NCBI RefSeq assembly: GCF_029278605.1
Contig: NZ_CP119573.1
Location: 1-64,000, forward strand
Reading direction: 5' to 3'
Length of the DNA: 64,000 bases
From: Cupriavidus sp. WKF15
GTDB taxonomy: Bacteria > Pseudomonadota > Gammaproteobacteria > Burkholderiales > Burkholderiaceae
A program made the position numbers and the translations under genes. Positions 17,775 to 27,220 of the stretch are shown here, piece by piece. The notes below the pieces were generated by a model. The model did no database searches. It saw nothing but the letters and a program-made list of their open reading frames with translations, and was not told the DNA's origin. Within the stretch, counting starts at the first letter, position 1; every line of letters starts with the position of its first letter.

Positions 17775-18893
17775 TCACTCGTGGTGTTCCAGGGCCTTGA
17801 AGCCGGCCAGCGTGACCATCGCGTCGCGGCGCGCGATCTGGTAGTCCGCGCGCACCATCTCCTTGACCAGCGCGGGGAATGGCGTGGTGGGGCGCCAACC
17901 GAGCTTCTCGTGGGCCTTGGAGGCATCGCCCAGCAAGGTCTCGACCTCGGTCGGACGGAAGTACGCGGGATCGACGCGCACGATCACTTGCCCCGGCTGC
18001 AGCCGCGTTTCCTTGCCGTGTATGTGCTCGACGACGCCGATCTCATCCACGCCCTCGCCTTCGAAGCGCACCGTCACGCCCAGCTCGTTGGCGGCCTGCT
18101 GCACGAAGTCGCGCACGCTGTACTGCTCGCCAGTAGCGATCACGAAGTCCTCGGGCTGCGCTTGCTGGAGCATCATCCACTGCATCTCGACATAGTCGCG
18201 TGCATGGCCCCAGTCGCGCAGCGCCGACAGGTTGCCCAGGTAGAGGCAGTCCTGCAGCCCAACGGCGATGCGCGCGATGGCCCGCGTGATCTTGCGCGTG
18301 ACGAACGTCTCGCCGCGAACCGGCGACTCGTGGTTGAACAGGATGCCGTTGCACGCATACATGCCGTAGGCCTCGCGGTAGTTCACGGTGATCCAGTAGG
18401 CATAGAGCTTCGCCACGGCGTACGGGCTGCGCGGGTAGAAGGGGGTGGTCTCCTTCTGCGGGATCTCCTGCACCAGACCGTACAGCTCGGAGGTCGACGC
18501 CTGGTAGAAGCGCGTCTGCTTCGCCAGGCCGAGGATACGGATCGCCTCGAGGATGCGAAGCGTGCCGATGCCATCGGCGTTGGCGGTGTACTCCGGCTCC
18601 TCGAACGACACCGCCACGTGACTCTGCGCGGCAAGGTTGTAGATCTCGTCCGGCTCGATGCGCTGGATCACGCGCAGGAGGCTGGTGGCGTCGATCAGGT
18701 CGCCGTGGTGCAGGAAGAAGCGCAGGTCCTGCTCGTGCCGCTCACGGTACAGGTGGTCGATGCGGTCGGTATTGAACAGCGACGTGCGCCGCTTGATGCC
18801 ATGCACTTCATAGCCCTTGTCGAGCAGCAGTTCGGCAAGATAGGAGCCGTCCTGGCCGGTGATTCCCGTAATCAGAGCAACCTTGCGCTTCAT
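17775..18893 (-). CDS. gmd: GDP-mannose 4,6-dehydratase
   Basis: 372-residue extended short-chain dehydrogenase that turns GDP-mannose into GDP-4-keto-6-deoxy-mannose. Motifs: [15 protein letters not shown] at the N terminus, [10 protein letters not shown] near residue 80, STSELYG near 130 and catalytic YAVAK near 155. Length and sequence agree with the family throughout. GGGAG precedes the ATG at 18893. It draws on GDP-mannose from the nearby manC product and passes its product to Fcl. Confidence 0.96.
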   Translation of the reverse strand: MKRKVALITGITGQDGSYLAELLLDKGYEVHGIKRRTSLFNTDRIDHLYRERHEQDLRFFLHHGDLIDATSLLRVIQRIEPDEIYNLAAQSHVAVSFEEPEYTANADGIGTLRILEAIRILGLAKQTRFYQASTSELYGLVQEIPQKETTPFYPRSPYAVAKLYAYWITVNYREAYGMYACNGILFNHESPVRGETFVTRKITRAIARIAVGLQDCLYLGNLSALRDWGHARDYVEMQWMMLQQAQPEDFVIATGEQYSVRDFVQQAANELGVTVRFEGEGVDEIGVVEHIHGKETRLQPGQVIVRVDPAYFRPTEVETLLGDASKAHEKLGWRPTTPFPALVKEMVRADYQIARRDAMVTLAGFKALEHHE

Positions 18894-18976
18894 CGTCTTT
18901 CTCCCTGTGAATTGGAGTTCGGTTGGAGCTCGCCCCGGTTGGGGCCGGCGTGGCGGCGGGACCTGTTGCCGCATCC

Positions 18977-21226
18977 TTACCCCTGCCCTCCCTGCCCTCC
19001 CTGCCCTCCCCGCGCGCCGTAGTCCGCGCCATACGGCGCTCCGAGCTGCAACGGCGGCCGCGGAACATCGGTCAGCAGCACGCCCTGCAGGGCAACGCCG
19101 CCGTTGGCAAGCCGCCGCGCCGCCTCGCCGATCTCGGCGGCCGGATGGCGGCCGTGACGCACCACCAGCAGGGTGGTGGCGGCGTGCCGGCCGAGCAGCG
19201 TGGCATCGGTCACGGCGAGCACCGGCGGGGTGTCGAGGATCACCATGTCGTAGCACGTGGCGAAGTGGTCGAGCATGGTGCGAAAGCGCTCGCTCATCAG
19301 CAGGTCCGCCGGGTCTTCTGGCAGGCTGCCGCGCGGCAGCACGTCCAGGCCCGGCAGCACGTCGCGCACGACGGCGGCGTCGAAGTCCATGCCCGCCAGC
19401 GCGTCGGAGAGCCCCGGCCGGTGGCGCAGGCCGAAGTGCAAATGGACCTCGCCGCGCCGCATGTCGCCGTCGATCACCAGCACGCGGCGGTGGCCCGACG
19501 CCACCAGCGCGGCAAGATTCACCGACAGGAATGACTTGCCTGCGTCCTGGCGCGAGCCGGTCAGCATGACCACGTTGTTGCGGGCATCGCGCAGCGCGTA
19601 CTGCAACGTGGTGCGAAGGCTGCGCACGCCCTCGATGGCGACGTCTTCCGGCGCGCTCGCGGCCAGCAGGCGAGGCCCCCCCGCGCCCCGGCCGGCGCGG
19701 AGGTCGCGCTGCAGCCGGGCCTGCACGCGGCTGCGCGGCACCACGGCGCAGACCGGCACGCCGAGCAGGCGCTCGATGTCCTCCGGATGCTCCACGCCGC
19801 CATAGAGCGCCTTGCGCACGAACACCAGCACGACGGCCGCCAGCATGCCAAGGCCGCCGCTGATCAGCACCAGCATCACGCGCTGCGGGCGCACCGGCTC
19901 GTCGGCCGGCGCCGCGAAGTCCACCACCCGCACGCTGCCGACCTGGCCGGCCTTGATCACGCGCAGCTGCTGGGCGTTGTTGAGCAGGCTGGTGTACAGC
20001 TCGGTGTCGACGCGCACGTCGCGCATCAGCCGCAGCACGGTCTGCTCGGTATCGGGAAGCACCGACACGCTGCGCCGCAACGCGCCCTGCTGCTGCGTGA
20101 GCGCCGCAATCTGGGCGTTGATGGCGACCATGGCGGGGTTCGTATCGGTGTAGCGCGTCATCATCTCGGCGCGCTGGGCCTGCAGCGTGGCAAGCCGGGT
20201 CTTGTTATCGACCACCTGCTGCAGCAGCAGCCGGCTTTCCTCGTCCAGGTTCACCGTGCCGGTGCGATTGCGGTAGGAGTTGTAGCGCTCCTCGGCATGG
20301 TCCAACTCCTTGCGCAGCACCGGCAGCTGCTGGTCGAGGAAGGCCAGCGTGTGTTCCGCCTCAGCCGAGCGGCGGCCGATGTCCTGCTGCACGAACTGTC
20401 GCGCAATGGTGTTGACGATGTCGGCGGTGAGCTTCGCGTCGGGGCCTTCCAGGCTGGCGCGGATGATGCCTGACTGCAGCGAGGTCTCGCCCACGGCGAG
20501 CTGGCGTTGCACGCGCTCCACGGTGGCGAGCGTCGACGCGCGCACCAGCTCGAACTCGGTGCCGGGGCGCCCGGCGATCTCGTCGATGCGCACCCGCACC
20601 GGACCCAGCGCGCTGTTGCCGCCGACCTCCTCGCCCACCTTGCCATTAAGCACCGGGTTGCCGTCGGGGTCGCGCAGCGTGAACGCGCGCTCGCCAGTGA
20701 TGGTCAGGACGAACGGCTTGTTGTAGTACCTGGAAGGCGTGTCAAACACTGACATCGTGATCGACTCGCCGCCCCATGCGTACTGCGGCAGGCCGAAGCG
20801 CGCCGGTGCCGGCGCGGTGCCGGCATAGCGCCCAGCCAGCCAGCCGCCAACCAGGGGGAACGTGCGTGGCCGCGCGGCCATGTCGAGATGGAGCGTGCGC
20901 ACGGCCTCCTCCACCACCAGCCGCGAACGGATCAGCTCGATCTCCGCCGCCGTGGACGACTTCGAGTCGAAGATCGATGCGATCGAGCCCAGCGAATTCT
21001 GGTTGGCGTTGGCGTCGGCGCCCTTGCTGTCCTCCACCTGGATCATCGCGTCGGCGCGGTAGACCGGCTTGGCGATCGCCGCGTAGATCACGCCGATGAC
21101 CAGCGCTGCCGCCGTGATCAGGGCGATCAGCCGCCAGCTCCCCAGCAGGGTCGCCAGGTAGTCCGACAGGCGCAGCTCCTGCGCCGGCGGGGCCTCGGTG
21201 TATTGCGTGTCGAGTACGGTTGGCAT
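18977..21226 (-). CDS. Wzc/EpsB-type polysaccharide co-polymerase and tyrosine autokinase (second copy)
   Basis: 749-residue membrane tyrosine autokinase for EPS chain-length control. Transmembrane helices lie near residues 30-52 ([19 protein letters not shown]) and 445-465 ([20 protein letters not shown]). The periplasmic domain between them is predicted coiled coil around residues 260-360. The C-terminal BY-kinase has Walker [11 protein letters not shown], Walker A' [11 protein letters not shown] and Walker [11 protein letters not shown]. The extreme C terminus has only two tyrosines (PYGADY) followed by a [10 protein letters not shown] tail encoded by a 9-base tandem repeat. The start at 21226 (MPTVLDTQ) was chosen over a longer open frame because the preceding residues are unlike the family. 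The partner of the copy at 4195-6519; which one drives export is unknown. Confidence 0.92.
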   Translation of the reverse strand: MPTVLDTQYTEAPPAQELRLSDYLATLLGSWRLIALITAAALVIGVIYAAIAKPVYRADAMIQVEDSKGADANANQNSLGSIASIFDSKSSTAAEIELIRSRLVVEEAVRTLHLDMAARPRTFPLVGGWLAGRYAGTAPAPARFGLPQYAWGGESITMSVFDTPSRYYNKPFVLTITGERAFTLRDPDGNPVLNGKVGEEVGGNSALGPVRVRIDEIAGRPGTEFELVRASTLATVERVQRQLAVGETSLQSGIIRASLEGPDAKLTADIVNTIARQFVQQDIGRRSAEAEHTLAFLDQQLPVLRKELDHAEERYNSYRNRTGTVNLDEESRLLLQQVVDNKTRLATLQAQRAEMMTRYTDTNPAMVAINAQIAALTQQQGALRRSVSVLPDTEQTVLRLMRDVRVDTELYTSLLNNAQQLRVIKAGQVGSVRVVDFAAPADEPVRPQRVMLVLISGGLGMLAAVVLVFVRKALYGGVEHPEDIERLLGVPVCAVVPRSRVQARLQRDLRAGRGAGGPRLLAASAPEDVAIEGVRSLRTTLQYALRDARNNVVMLTGSRQDAGKSFLSVNLAALVASGHRRVLVIDGDMRRGEVHLHFGLRHRPGLSDALAGMDFDAAVVRDVLPGLDVLPRGSLPEDPADLLMSERFRTMLDHFATCYDMVILDTPPVLAVTDATLLGRHAATTLLVVRHGRHPAAEIGEAARRLANGGVALQGVLLTDVPRPPLQLGAPYGADYGARGGQGGQGGQG
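18983..19009. repeat. Short 9-base tandem repeat at the end of the second autokinase gene
   Basis: Three exact copies of CTGCCCTCC lie head to tail here, with partial copies on both sides. On the coding (minus) strand each unit encodes Gly-Gly-Gln, producing the GGQ tail just before the stop codon at 18977-18979. The unit length is a multiple of three, so gain or loss of copies changes tail length without a frameshift. Confidence 0.9.
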
Positions 21227-21293
21227 GGCTTGTCCTTGCGCTCCGTGTGCTTTCGCGTTCTTGGTGAGCCCGCCACGGCGACCGTCGCCGGGG

Positions 21294-22673
21294 TCAGTAG
21301 GCGTTGCGGTGGACCAGTCCCTTGAAGATCGTCGCGACGATGATTCGCATGTCGAGCGCGAAGGACCAGTTGCCGAGGTAGTAGAGGTCGCAGGCAATGC
21401 GTCCTTCCATCTTCTCCAGCCGGTCGGTCTCGCCGCGGTAGCCGTTGACCTGGGCCCAGCCGGTGATGCCCGGCTTGATGCGGTAACGCTGCATGTAGCC
21501 GCTCACCAGCTTGCTGTACTGGTCGTCATGCTCCAGCGCGTGGGGGCGCGGGCCGACCACCGACATGTCGCCGCGCAGCACGTTGAAGAACTGTGGCAGC
21601 TCGTCCAGGCTGCTGCGGCGCAGGAAGGCGCCTACGCGGGTGACGCGCGGGTCCAGACGCCTGGCCTGCGTCAGCGTACCGGCCTGCTCTGCATGCACGC
21701 GCATCGAGCGGAACTTGTAGATGGTGAAGACGCGGCCGTCGGCGCCCTTGCGCTTCTGGCGGAACAGCACCGGCCCCGGCGACGACAGCTTCACCGCGAC
21801 GGCCACCGCCAGCAGCACCGGCGCCAGGCCGATCAGCGCGGCGACGGCGAACAGGCGGTCGAAGATGTCCTTCTGCAGCACTGCGTGTTGCGGCAACGGC
21901 GAGGCAGCGAGGTTGATGGCATGCATGCCGATCAGGTCGATCATGCCGCTGTCGAACAGCGCCACCGAGCGAAGGTCCGGCATGAAGCGGATATTGATCA
22001 GCTCGTCGCGGAACTCGTTGACGAGGTCAAGGATCAACCGCTCCTGCGACAATGGCAGCGCAAGCCAGAGTTCGTGGATCTGCTGCGTGCGGATGTAGCG
22101 CTGGAACGCGGCGCGGTCAGCAAAGGTCGGCACGCGCGAGCTGAGACTGCCGGACGTTGGCAGCACGTTGAACGCCGCCGCCACGCGGAAGCCCGATGCC
22201 GGCGACGCCGCCACGCGGCGGATCACCGCGTTGCAGTGTGGCCCGCCGCCGACGATGGCGACCTGGTGCAGGTTCATGCCGGCACTGCGCACGTGGCCGA
22301 GCACGAAATGGGTGACCAGCCTGGAAACGATCAGCAGCGCACCGCTGACGGCGGTCCAGTAGGCGAACCAGAGCCGCGAGACGATGTCGAGGCGGTGCAT
22401 GGAGAACATCACCATGACACCGCACAGCTGCACCAGCAGCCAGGCCAGCGCGACCTGGCCTGCGAGGCCGAGCTTGGAACGCCCGCGCCACGATTCGTAG
22501 ATGCCGAACGCGGGGAACAATGCCAGCGTGAACGCCGCCGACAGCACGATGAAGAGGTCATAGAAGTCCTCCTGCATCACCGCGTCGAAGCGGATCTGCG
22601 AGGCCGCCACGGCCCCCGCGAACACCAGCGCAACGTCCAGCGTGCGCGCCAGTAACCCCTCCAGCCTGAGCAT
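21294..22673 (-). CDS. Undecaprenyl-phosphate sugar phosphotransferase (WcaJ type)
   Basis: 459-residue membrane enzyme that begins each repeat unit by transferring a hexose-1-phosphate to undecaprenyl phosphate. Four hydrophobic N-terminal helices precede a CoA-binding-like domain (about residues 140-250) and a C-terminal bacterial sugar transferase domain. The latter begins at the membrane-associated [11 protein letters not shown] region and includes YKFRSMRV and [20 protein letters not shown], then [17 protein letters not shown]. The ATG at 22673 ([11 protein letters not shown]) fits the family start; an upstream in-frame GTG is unlikely. The WcaJ-like architecture suggests glucose-1-phosphate as the primer. 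Confidence 0.93.
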   Translation of the reverse strand: MLRLEGLLARTLDVALVFAGAVAASQIRFDAVMQEDFYDLFIVLSAAFTLALFPAFGIYESWRGRSKLGLAGQVALAWLLVQLCGVMVMFSMHRLDIVSRLWFAYWTAVSGALLIVSRLVTHFVLGHVRSAGMNLHQVAIVGGGPHCNAVIRRVAASPASGFRVAAAFNVLPTSGSLSSRVPTFADRAAFQRYIRTQQIHELWLALPLSQERLILDLVNEFRDELINIRFMPDLRSVALFDSGMIDLIGMHAINLAASPLPQHAVLQKDIFDRLFAVAALIGLAPVLLAVAVAVKLSSPGPVLFRQKRKGADGRVFTIYKFRSMRVHAEQAGTLTQARRLDPRVTRVGAFLRRSSLDELPQFFNVLRGDMSVVGPRPHALEHDDQYSKLVSGYMQRYRIKPGITGWAQVNGYRGETDRLEKMEGRIACDLYYLGNWSFALDMRIIVATIFKGLVHRNAY

Positions 22674-22785
22674 AGCGCCCCCCGTACCACCCGTAAGCAA
22701 CCACTGCCTTGCCACGCCGGCTCCCCGTTGCCGGACTCCCCTTGCAAACCGCCCGGCGCCAGCCCGGCGCCGGTCATTCGCAGCG

Positions 22786-24315
22786 CTAGCCCTCTCTGTC
22801 GCAGCGCCCGAAGGCGTCGTCGAGCCGCACGATGTCGTCTTCGCCCAGGTAGCCACCGGACTGCACCTCGATGATCTCGAGCGGCAACTTGCCAGGGTTC
22901 TCCAGCCGGTGCGTCACACCCAGCGGTATGTAGGTCGACTGGTTCTCGCCGAGCAGGAATTTCTCTTCGCCACGCTGCACGAGCGCCGTACCGCTCACCA
23001 CCACCCAGTGCTCGGCGCGGTGGTGGTGCAACTGGAGCGACAGCCGCGCGCCAGGCGCTACCACGATGCGCTTGACCTGGAAGCGCGGACCGTGGTCCAC
23101 CGAGTCGTAGAAGCCCCAGGGCCGGCGCACCTTGCGGTGCGTCTCGGCCTCGGGTGCGTGCTGGGCCTTGATGCGCTCGACCAGGGTCTTGACGTCCTGC
23201 ACATGCGAGCGGTCGGCAACCAGCACCGCGTCCGCGGTCTCGATGACGACGATGTTGTGCGTGCCGACACAGGCCACCAGGCGGCCATCGGAATGCGCAT
23301 AGCTGTGACTGGCGCCCTCGAATACCACGCGGCCGCGCGCCGCATTGCCAGCGGTGTCCTTTTCGGTAGCGTCCCAGACGGCGTCCCACGAGCCAAGGTC
23401 GGACCAGCCTGCCGCCAGCGGCACCACCACGCCGCGGCACGGCGACTCCGGCAGTTCCAGCCGCTCCATCACCGCGTAGTCGATGGAATCGGACGGGCAG
23501 GTCAGGAAAGCCTTCGGCGCGGGACGGAAGAAGGCGCCATCGAGCTTGCCCTCGATCACGGCATGCATGCAGCTCTCGTACATGTCGGGCTGCAACGTCT
23601 GCACGGCCTGCAGCCACACGTTGGCGCGTACGATGAAGATGCCGCTGTTCCACCAGTACTGGCCGCTCTGCACGTACTGTGCCGCCAGTTCGAGCGCGGG
23701 CTTCTCGACGAAGCGCGCGATCTCGTGCACGCCGTCGGGCAGCGCGGCGCCTAGGCGGATGTAACCGTAACCGGTTTCGGCGCGCGTGGGCGGCACACCG
23801 AGCGTGACCATCGCACCGCGTTCGGCGTGATCGGCGGCCGTGGCCAGCGCGGCGCGGAAGGCGTCCGTATCGAGCATGGCGTGATCGGCCGGCATCACCA
23901 CGAGGATCACGTCCTCGCCCTGCGCCTGGGCCAGCCACGCGGCGATGGTCAGCGCGGGCGCGGTGTTGCGGCGGCCCGGTTCCACCAGCAGGCGCGCCTG
24001 GATGCCGCTGGCGCGCAATTGCTCGGCGGTGACGAAACGGTGCTCTTCGCCGCAGGCGACGATGGGCGCCGGCACCACCTCGCGCCCACCGGGTACGCCC
24101 TCAAAGCCTTCGAGACGGCGCAACGTGGCCTGCAGTAATGAGTCGGGCCCGATCAGGTCGATCAGTTGCTTGGGATAGTGCTCGCGCGACAGCGGCCACA
24201 GCCGGGTGCCCGCGCCGCCCGCCAGGACTACCGGCGCGATGCGCAGGCGCTGGCCGTGTGCCGGGGTCGTCGATGCCGCGGTGGCTGTGCCGTCGGCGCT
24301 GTCTGTGTTTGTCAT
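22786..24315 (-). CDS. manC: Mannose-1-phosphate guanylyltransferase / mannose-6-phosphate isomerase
   Basis: 509-residue bifunctional enzyme of the ManC/AlgA type. The N-terminal nucleotidyltransferase begins with VVLAGGAGTRLWPLSREHYP, and contains the sugar-binding FVEKP near residue 215. The C-terminal cupin-type isomerase domain (after about residue 390) carries RPWGFYDSVD and the metal-ligand segment LSLQLHHHRAEHWVVVSG. It makes GDP-mannose, which feeds Gmd and Fcl. The ATG at 24315 is preceded by GGAGGG. A 143-base gap separates it from the upstream AraC-type regulator gene. Confidence 0.95.
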   Translation of the reverse strand: MTNTDSADGTATAASTTPAHGQRLRIAPVVLAGGAGTRLWPLSREHYPKQLIDLIGPDSLLQATLRRLEGFEGVPGGREVVPAPIVACGEEHRFVTAEQLRASGIQARLLVEPGRRNTAPALTIAAWLAQAQGEDVILVVMPADHAMLDTDAFRAALATAADHAERGAMVTLGVPPTRAETGYGYIRLGAALPDGVHEIARFVEKPALELAAQYVQSGQYWWNSGIFIVRANVWLQAVQTLQPDMYESCMHAVIEGKLDGAFFRPAPKAFLTCPSDSIDYAVMERLELPESPCRGVVVPLAAGWSDLGSWDAVWDATEKDTAGNAARGRVVFEGASHSYAHSDGRLVACVGTHNIVVIETADAVLVADRSHVQDVKTLVERIKAQHAPEAETHRKVRRPWGFYDSVDHGPRFQVKRIVVAPGARLSLQLHHHRAEHWVVVSGTALVQRGEEKFLLGENQSTYIPLGVTHRLENPGKLPLEIIEVQSGGYLGEDDIVRLDDAFGRCDREG

Positions 24316-24458
24316 GATCGGCCCTCCTTGTTCTCGTTTGCGTTCGGGCAATGCGAAGCCACGGTGTCGGGACGAGCGCTCCCCGCCGCCCCGCGCGGCT
24401 TGCATTCCTCGTGGCTTTCTGATTGACTGGCGCGCGGCGTAGGCGCCGCGTCCGCGGA

Positions 24459-25451
24459 CTAGCCGTCGACGGTCAGCCGGGATCGCTGTCGGAACTCGGT
24501 CGGCGAGATCGACAGGCGCTTGCGGAAAATCTTGGCAAGACGGTCGCCATTGCCCATGCCGCTGCGGCGCGCCACCTTGTCGACCGGCAGTTCGGTCTCG
24601 GCAAGGAAGCCGCAGGCCGTGTCGAGCCGCGCCTGAAGCAGGAAGTCCGAAGGCGTGATGCCCATTTCCAGCTTGAAGCGGCGCAGGAAGTTGCGCTCGC
24701 TCATGGCAGCCACCTCGGCGGCGTCGGCAATCGAGATGTCCTGTTCGCAATGCTGGCGCAGCCAGCGGGCCGCGGCGCGGATCTTCTCGCCGGGGCCCGT
24801 CATGCCGGGGTCGCCGATGCACGGCAGCAGCCGGCTGCCCCACGAAGGCATCACGCGGCCCGCCACGGCGCGCGCGGCATCGACACCCTGCTCGTGCCGG
24901 ATCAGCGTCAGCGCGGCCTTCATGGATTCGAACTGGTCGTCGGCGGCGTCGAGCGCCAGCGGCTGGCTGGCCGACTGCGTGTCAGGCAACGTGGCCAATG
25001 GAGAGATTCCTGCCGCATCGAGCACGGCGCGGCCCTGGGCGATGGGCCGGACCGTGGCGGTCTTGCGGTGCGCGGCCGCACGCAGCCAGCCCACCACGCG
25101 CTCGTCGATGCTGCAGCCATGGGCGTCCTCGCCGGCGGCGACGAAGAGCATGTCGAAGCCGGGCGGCTGGCCGGGGTCGATTTCATCGGTCCAGACATGC
25201 ACGGAGGCCGAACAGGCGATGTTGCCGCCCGTCAGTGACAGGAAGCGCACTTCATAGCGGGCCTGCCCCGCCAGGTCCGGTACATCCTCGGACAGTGCGT
25301 TGGCGGTGTGGAATACCTCCGCAATCATTCCGGCGCCGAGCAGCGAAAATCCGTCGAACAGCAGGATTCCGATACGCCGCGCGGCGTCCCTGCGAGGCCG
25401 GGCTGACAAAGACAACCAGCTCACTGAAGGCTTGAGTTGCGCATAGCTCAT
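24459..25451 (-). CDS. GlxA-family AraC-type transcriptional regulator
   Basis: 330-residue regulator. Residues 25-190 resemble the DJ-1/PfpI-like (class I glutamine amidotransferase) fold used as a sensor in GlxA proteins (RIGILLFDGFSLLGAGMIAE). Residues 230-325 form the AraC HTH pair (ISIADAAEVAAMSERNFLRR, and later GNGDRLAKIFRKRLSISPTE). GGGGAG precedes the ATG at 25451 by 5 bases, which decides this start over ATGs further upstream. As the first minus-strand gene after a long AT-rich intergenic region and just ahead of manC, it is a likely regulator of the EPS operon. Confidence 0.88.
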   Translation of the reverse strand: MSYAQLKPSVSWLSLSARPRRDAARRIGILLFDGFSLLGAGMIAEVFHTANALSEDVPDLAGQARYEVRFLSLTGGNIACSASVHVWTDEIDPGQPPGFDMLFVAAGEDAHGCSIDERVVGWLRAAAHRKTATVRPIAQGRAVLDAAGISPLATLPDTQSASQPLALDAADDQFESMKAALTLIRHEQGVDAARAVAGRVMPSWGSRLLPCIGDPGMTGPGEKIRAAARWLRQHCEQDISIADAAEVAAMSERNFLRRFKLEMGITPSDFLLQARLDTACGFLAETELPVDKVARRSGMGNGDRLAKIFRKRLSISPTEFRQRSRLTVDG

Positions 25452-25628
25452 GATTACTCCCCATTTCATTCGCTTCTTGCTTCTTTGTTCCGTGCAGCGC
25501 CGGACTTCTGGTCTGTTGCATTGCATCATATACAACAATGAAAACGTGGCTACGTTGATGTCGGAAACTGACGGCCTCTTGGCGGGATCTTGCCGGTCGG
25601 ATCACTGAATTCGCCACATTTCATTGTA

Positions 25629-25644
25629 AATAAACGAATTTATT
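25629..25644. promoter_or_regulatory. Inverted repeat AATAAA-CGAA-TTTATT
   Basis: Perfect six-base arms around a four-base centre, about 180 bases before the GlxA/AraC-type start codon, in an AT-rich stretch. It may be an operator or part of a curved promoter region. Nothing else supports a specific regulator. Confidence 0.4.
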
Positions 25645-26038
25645 CAATACATGTGATTCATGCCACAGATTATTCGGCCCGCCGGAACCAGAAAAGAAGC
25701 GAGTAAAAATCACTCTATACAAAATGTTGCAATGCGGCACAACTGCACCAAAGCAAGCGCGGTGTAAATCGCACTAATATCAGATATGGTGCATTTTCCC
25801 GATGTTTTTTTGCACTTGTTTCAGCCATGATACGGATTGAAACCCCGACATAATGCGAAAGGACATGACGAAAGAAACACATGAAGCGTGAAAATAAAAA
25901 AGAATATAATAATTAATTCCGGCATTAATACGCCGCTGTCCCTTCGCCAAGGGGGCGGGCCCTTCGGAATGATTGGACCACTCGTCCCGCATGCCCCATC
26001 GGCGCGTCCTGCCTCGCTTCTGGCACCGTCAACAAGGA

Positions 26039-26064
26039 GCCATTCCCGCGTTCGCGGGAATGGC
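26039..26064. repeat. Near-perfect 26-base palindrome (REP-like hairpin)
   Basis: Twelve-base arms (GCCATTCCCGCG and its exact complement) around a central TT. No T-run follows on either strand, so it is not a typical intrinsic terminator. The ATTCCCGC...GCGGGAAT pattern resembles dispersed palindromic repeats found in betaproteobacteria. It lies between the stop of the 26153-27220 glycosyltransferase and the AT-rich regulatory region and may stabilise that transcript's 3' end. Confidence 0.7.
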
Positions 26065-26152
26065 GGTGGAATTCCTGGGAAGCCCTGTCGGAGGAGGCAG
26101 GGCCGAAGGCGGTTGCCGGGCGGGAAGCGGCTAAGGCAAGCGGAAGGCAGCC

Positions 26153-27220
26153 TCAGGCGAGGCCTGTCACGGTGCGCGCGATGGCGCGGTAGTGCCGCAC
26201 GGTGTCCTGCAGCGTCAGGCCGTCGAGCGGCCGTGCGGCGCGGGGCTGTGCCACCGCCCGCGCGAGCGCGTTCGCGTAGGCGGCGATGTCGCCCGTGTCG
26301 AGCAACTGGACTGCCGGGAAGCCGCCTGAAAAGCGAAAGGCGGGGATCGCGCTGGCCACGACGGGCACGCCCGTCGCCAGTGCTTCCAGGAAGGCAATGC
26401 TGTGCGCCTCGGAGGCCGACGGCATGGCAAAGGCGCTCGCCAGCGCCAGCAGTTGCGGGATATCGCCGCGCGGGCCGTTGACGCTGACCTGCGCCCCCAG
26501 CCCGAGCGCATCGACCAGTGCCTGCACGGCGGCATGGTATGAGGGATCCTCGATCACGCCGTACAGCGCGAGGCGCGCCCCGGGCACCATTGGCAGCATC
26601 TGCGCGAAGGCACGTACCGTGTGCAGCTGGTTCTTTACCGCCGCATAGCGGCCAAGCTGGACGACAAGGGGACTATCCGTCCCGTTCACCGCCTTGGTGG
26701 CCGATGCGGCAAAGCGGCGCGTGTCGACGCCGTTCGGGATCAGCATCAGTGCCGGATGGCTGCCCACCGCCGCGCGATAGTCGCGGATATTGCTCTGCGC
26801 CACAGCCACCACTGCGCGTGCGCGCCGCGATAGCATGCGCTCCGCAAAGCGGAATAGCGGCCGTTCGAAATCATTGACGGCCGAATGCATCACGTAGACG
26901 ACCGGCGCCGGCCACGGCAGCGCGCGCGCGTAGAACGCCGGGATGGTGGCGTGGGCGAATACCACGTCGGGACGGAAGCGCCGCAGCGCGCCTAGCAGGT
27001 GCCACAGCCGGCCCGGCGCGCGCGTCGGCCGCGCCGGGAAGTGGCACGGCACGCCCGCGCGATCCAGATCGACTCGCAGCGCGGCGAAGTCGGCATGGGC
27101 CGGCAGCAGCGAGGCCAGGCCGACGACTTCCCCCTCTTCCTGCTGGGCGATGGCAAGGTCCCGAGCCAGGACTTCAGCGCCCGACAGCCGCGGCGCCAGC
27201 ACAAGATGGAGTATCCGCAT
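26153..27220 (-). CDS. Glycosyltransferase family 4 protein (EPS)
   Basis: 355-residue GT-B glycosyltransferase starting MRILHLVLAPRLSGAEVL. The C-terminal nucleotide-sugar domain includes PLVVQLGRYAAVKNQLHTV near residue 192 and MPSASEAHSIAFLEALATG near 275. Its ATG overlaps the flippase stop by one base (TGATG), so the pair is translationally coupled. The donor sugar is unknown. Confidence 0.9.
   Translation of the reverse strand: MRILHLVLAPRLSGAEVLARDLAIAQQEEGEVVGLASLLPAHADFAALRVDLDRAGVPCHFPARPTRAPGRLWHLLGALRRFRPDVVFAHATIPAFYARALPWPAPVVYVMHSAVNDFERPLFRFAERMLSRRARAVVAVAQSNIRDYRAAVGSHPALMLIPNGVDTRRFAASATKAVNGTDSPLVVQLGRYAAVKNQLHTVRAFAQMLPMVPGARLALYGVIEDPSYHAAVQALVDALGLGAQVSVNGPRGDIPQLLALASAFAMPSASEAHSIAFLEALATGVPVVASAIPAFRFSGGFPAVQLLDTGDIAAYANALARAVAQPRAARPLDGLTLQDTVRHYRAIARTVTGLA

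Larger units (their letters stand above)
25452..26152. other. Long AT-rich intergenic region upstream of the EPS regulator
   Basis: About 700 bases without a gene. From roughly 25600 to 25930 it is much richer in A and T than the rest of the window, as expected for a promoter or silencer-bound region. It includes the inverted repeat at 25629-25644 and, near 25778, the short palindrome ATATCAGATAT. A separate hairpin lies at 26039-26064. Promoters for the minus-strand EPS operon are most likely here, but I cannot fix -10 and -35 boxes. Confidence 0.6.

Noticed and set aside
18983..19009. The 9-base tandem repeat as a CRISPR-like array
   Set aside because: Units are contiguous and too short, with no spacers; it is a coding repeat.
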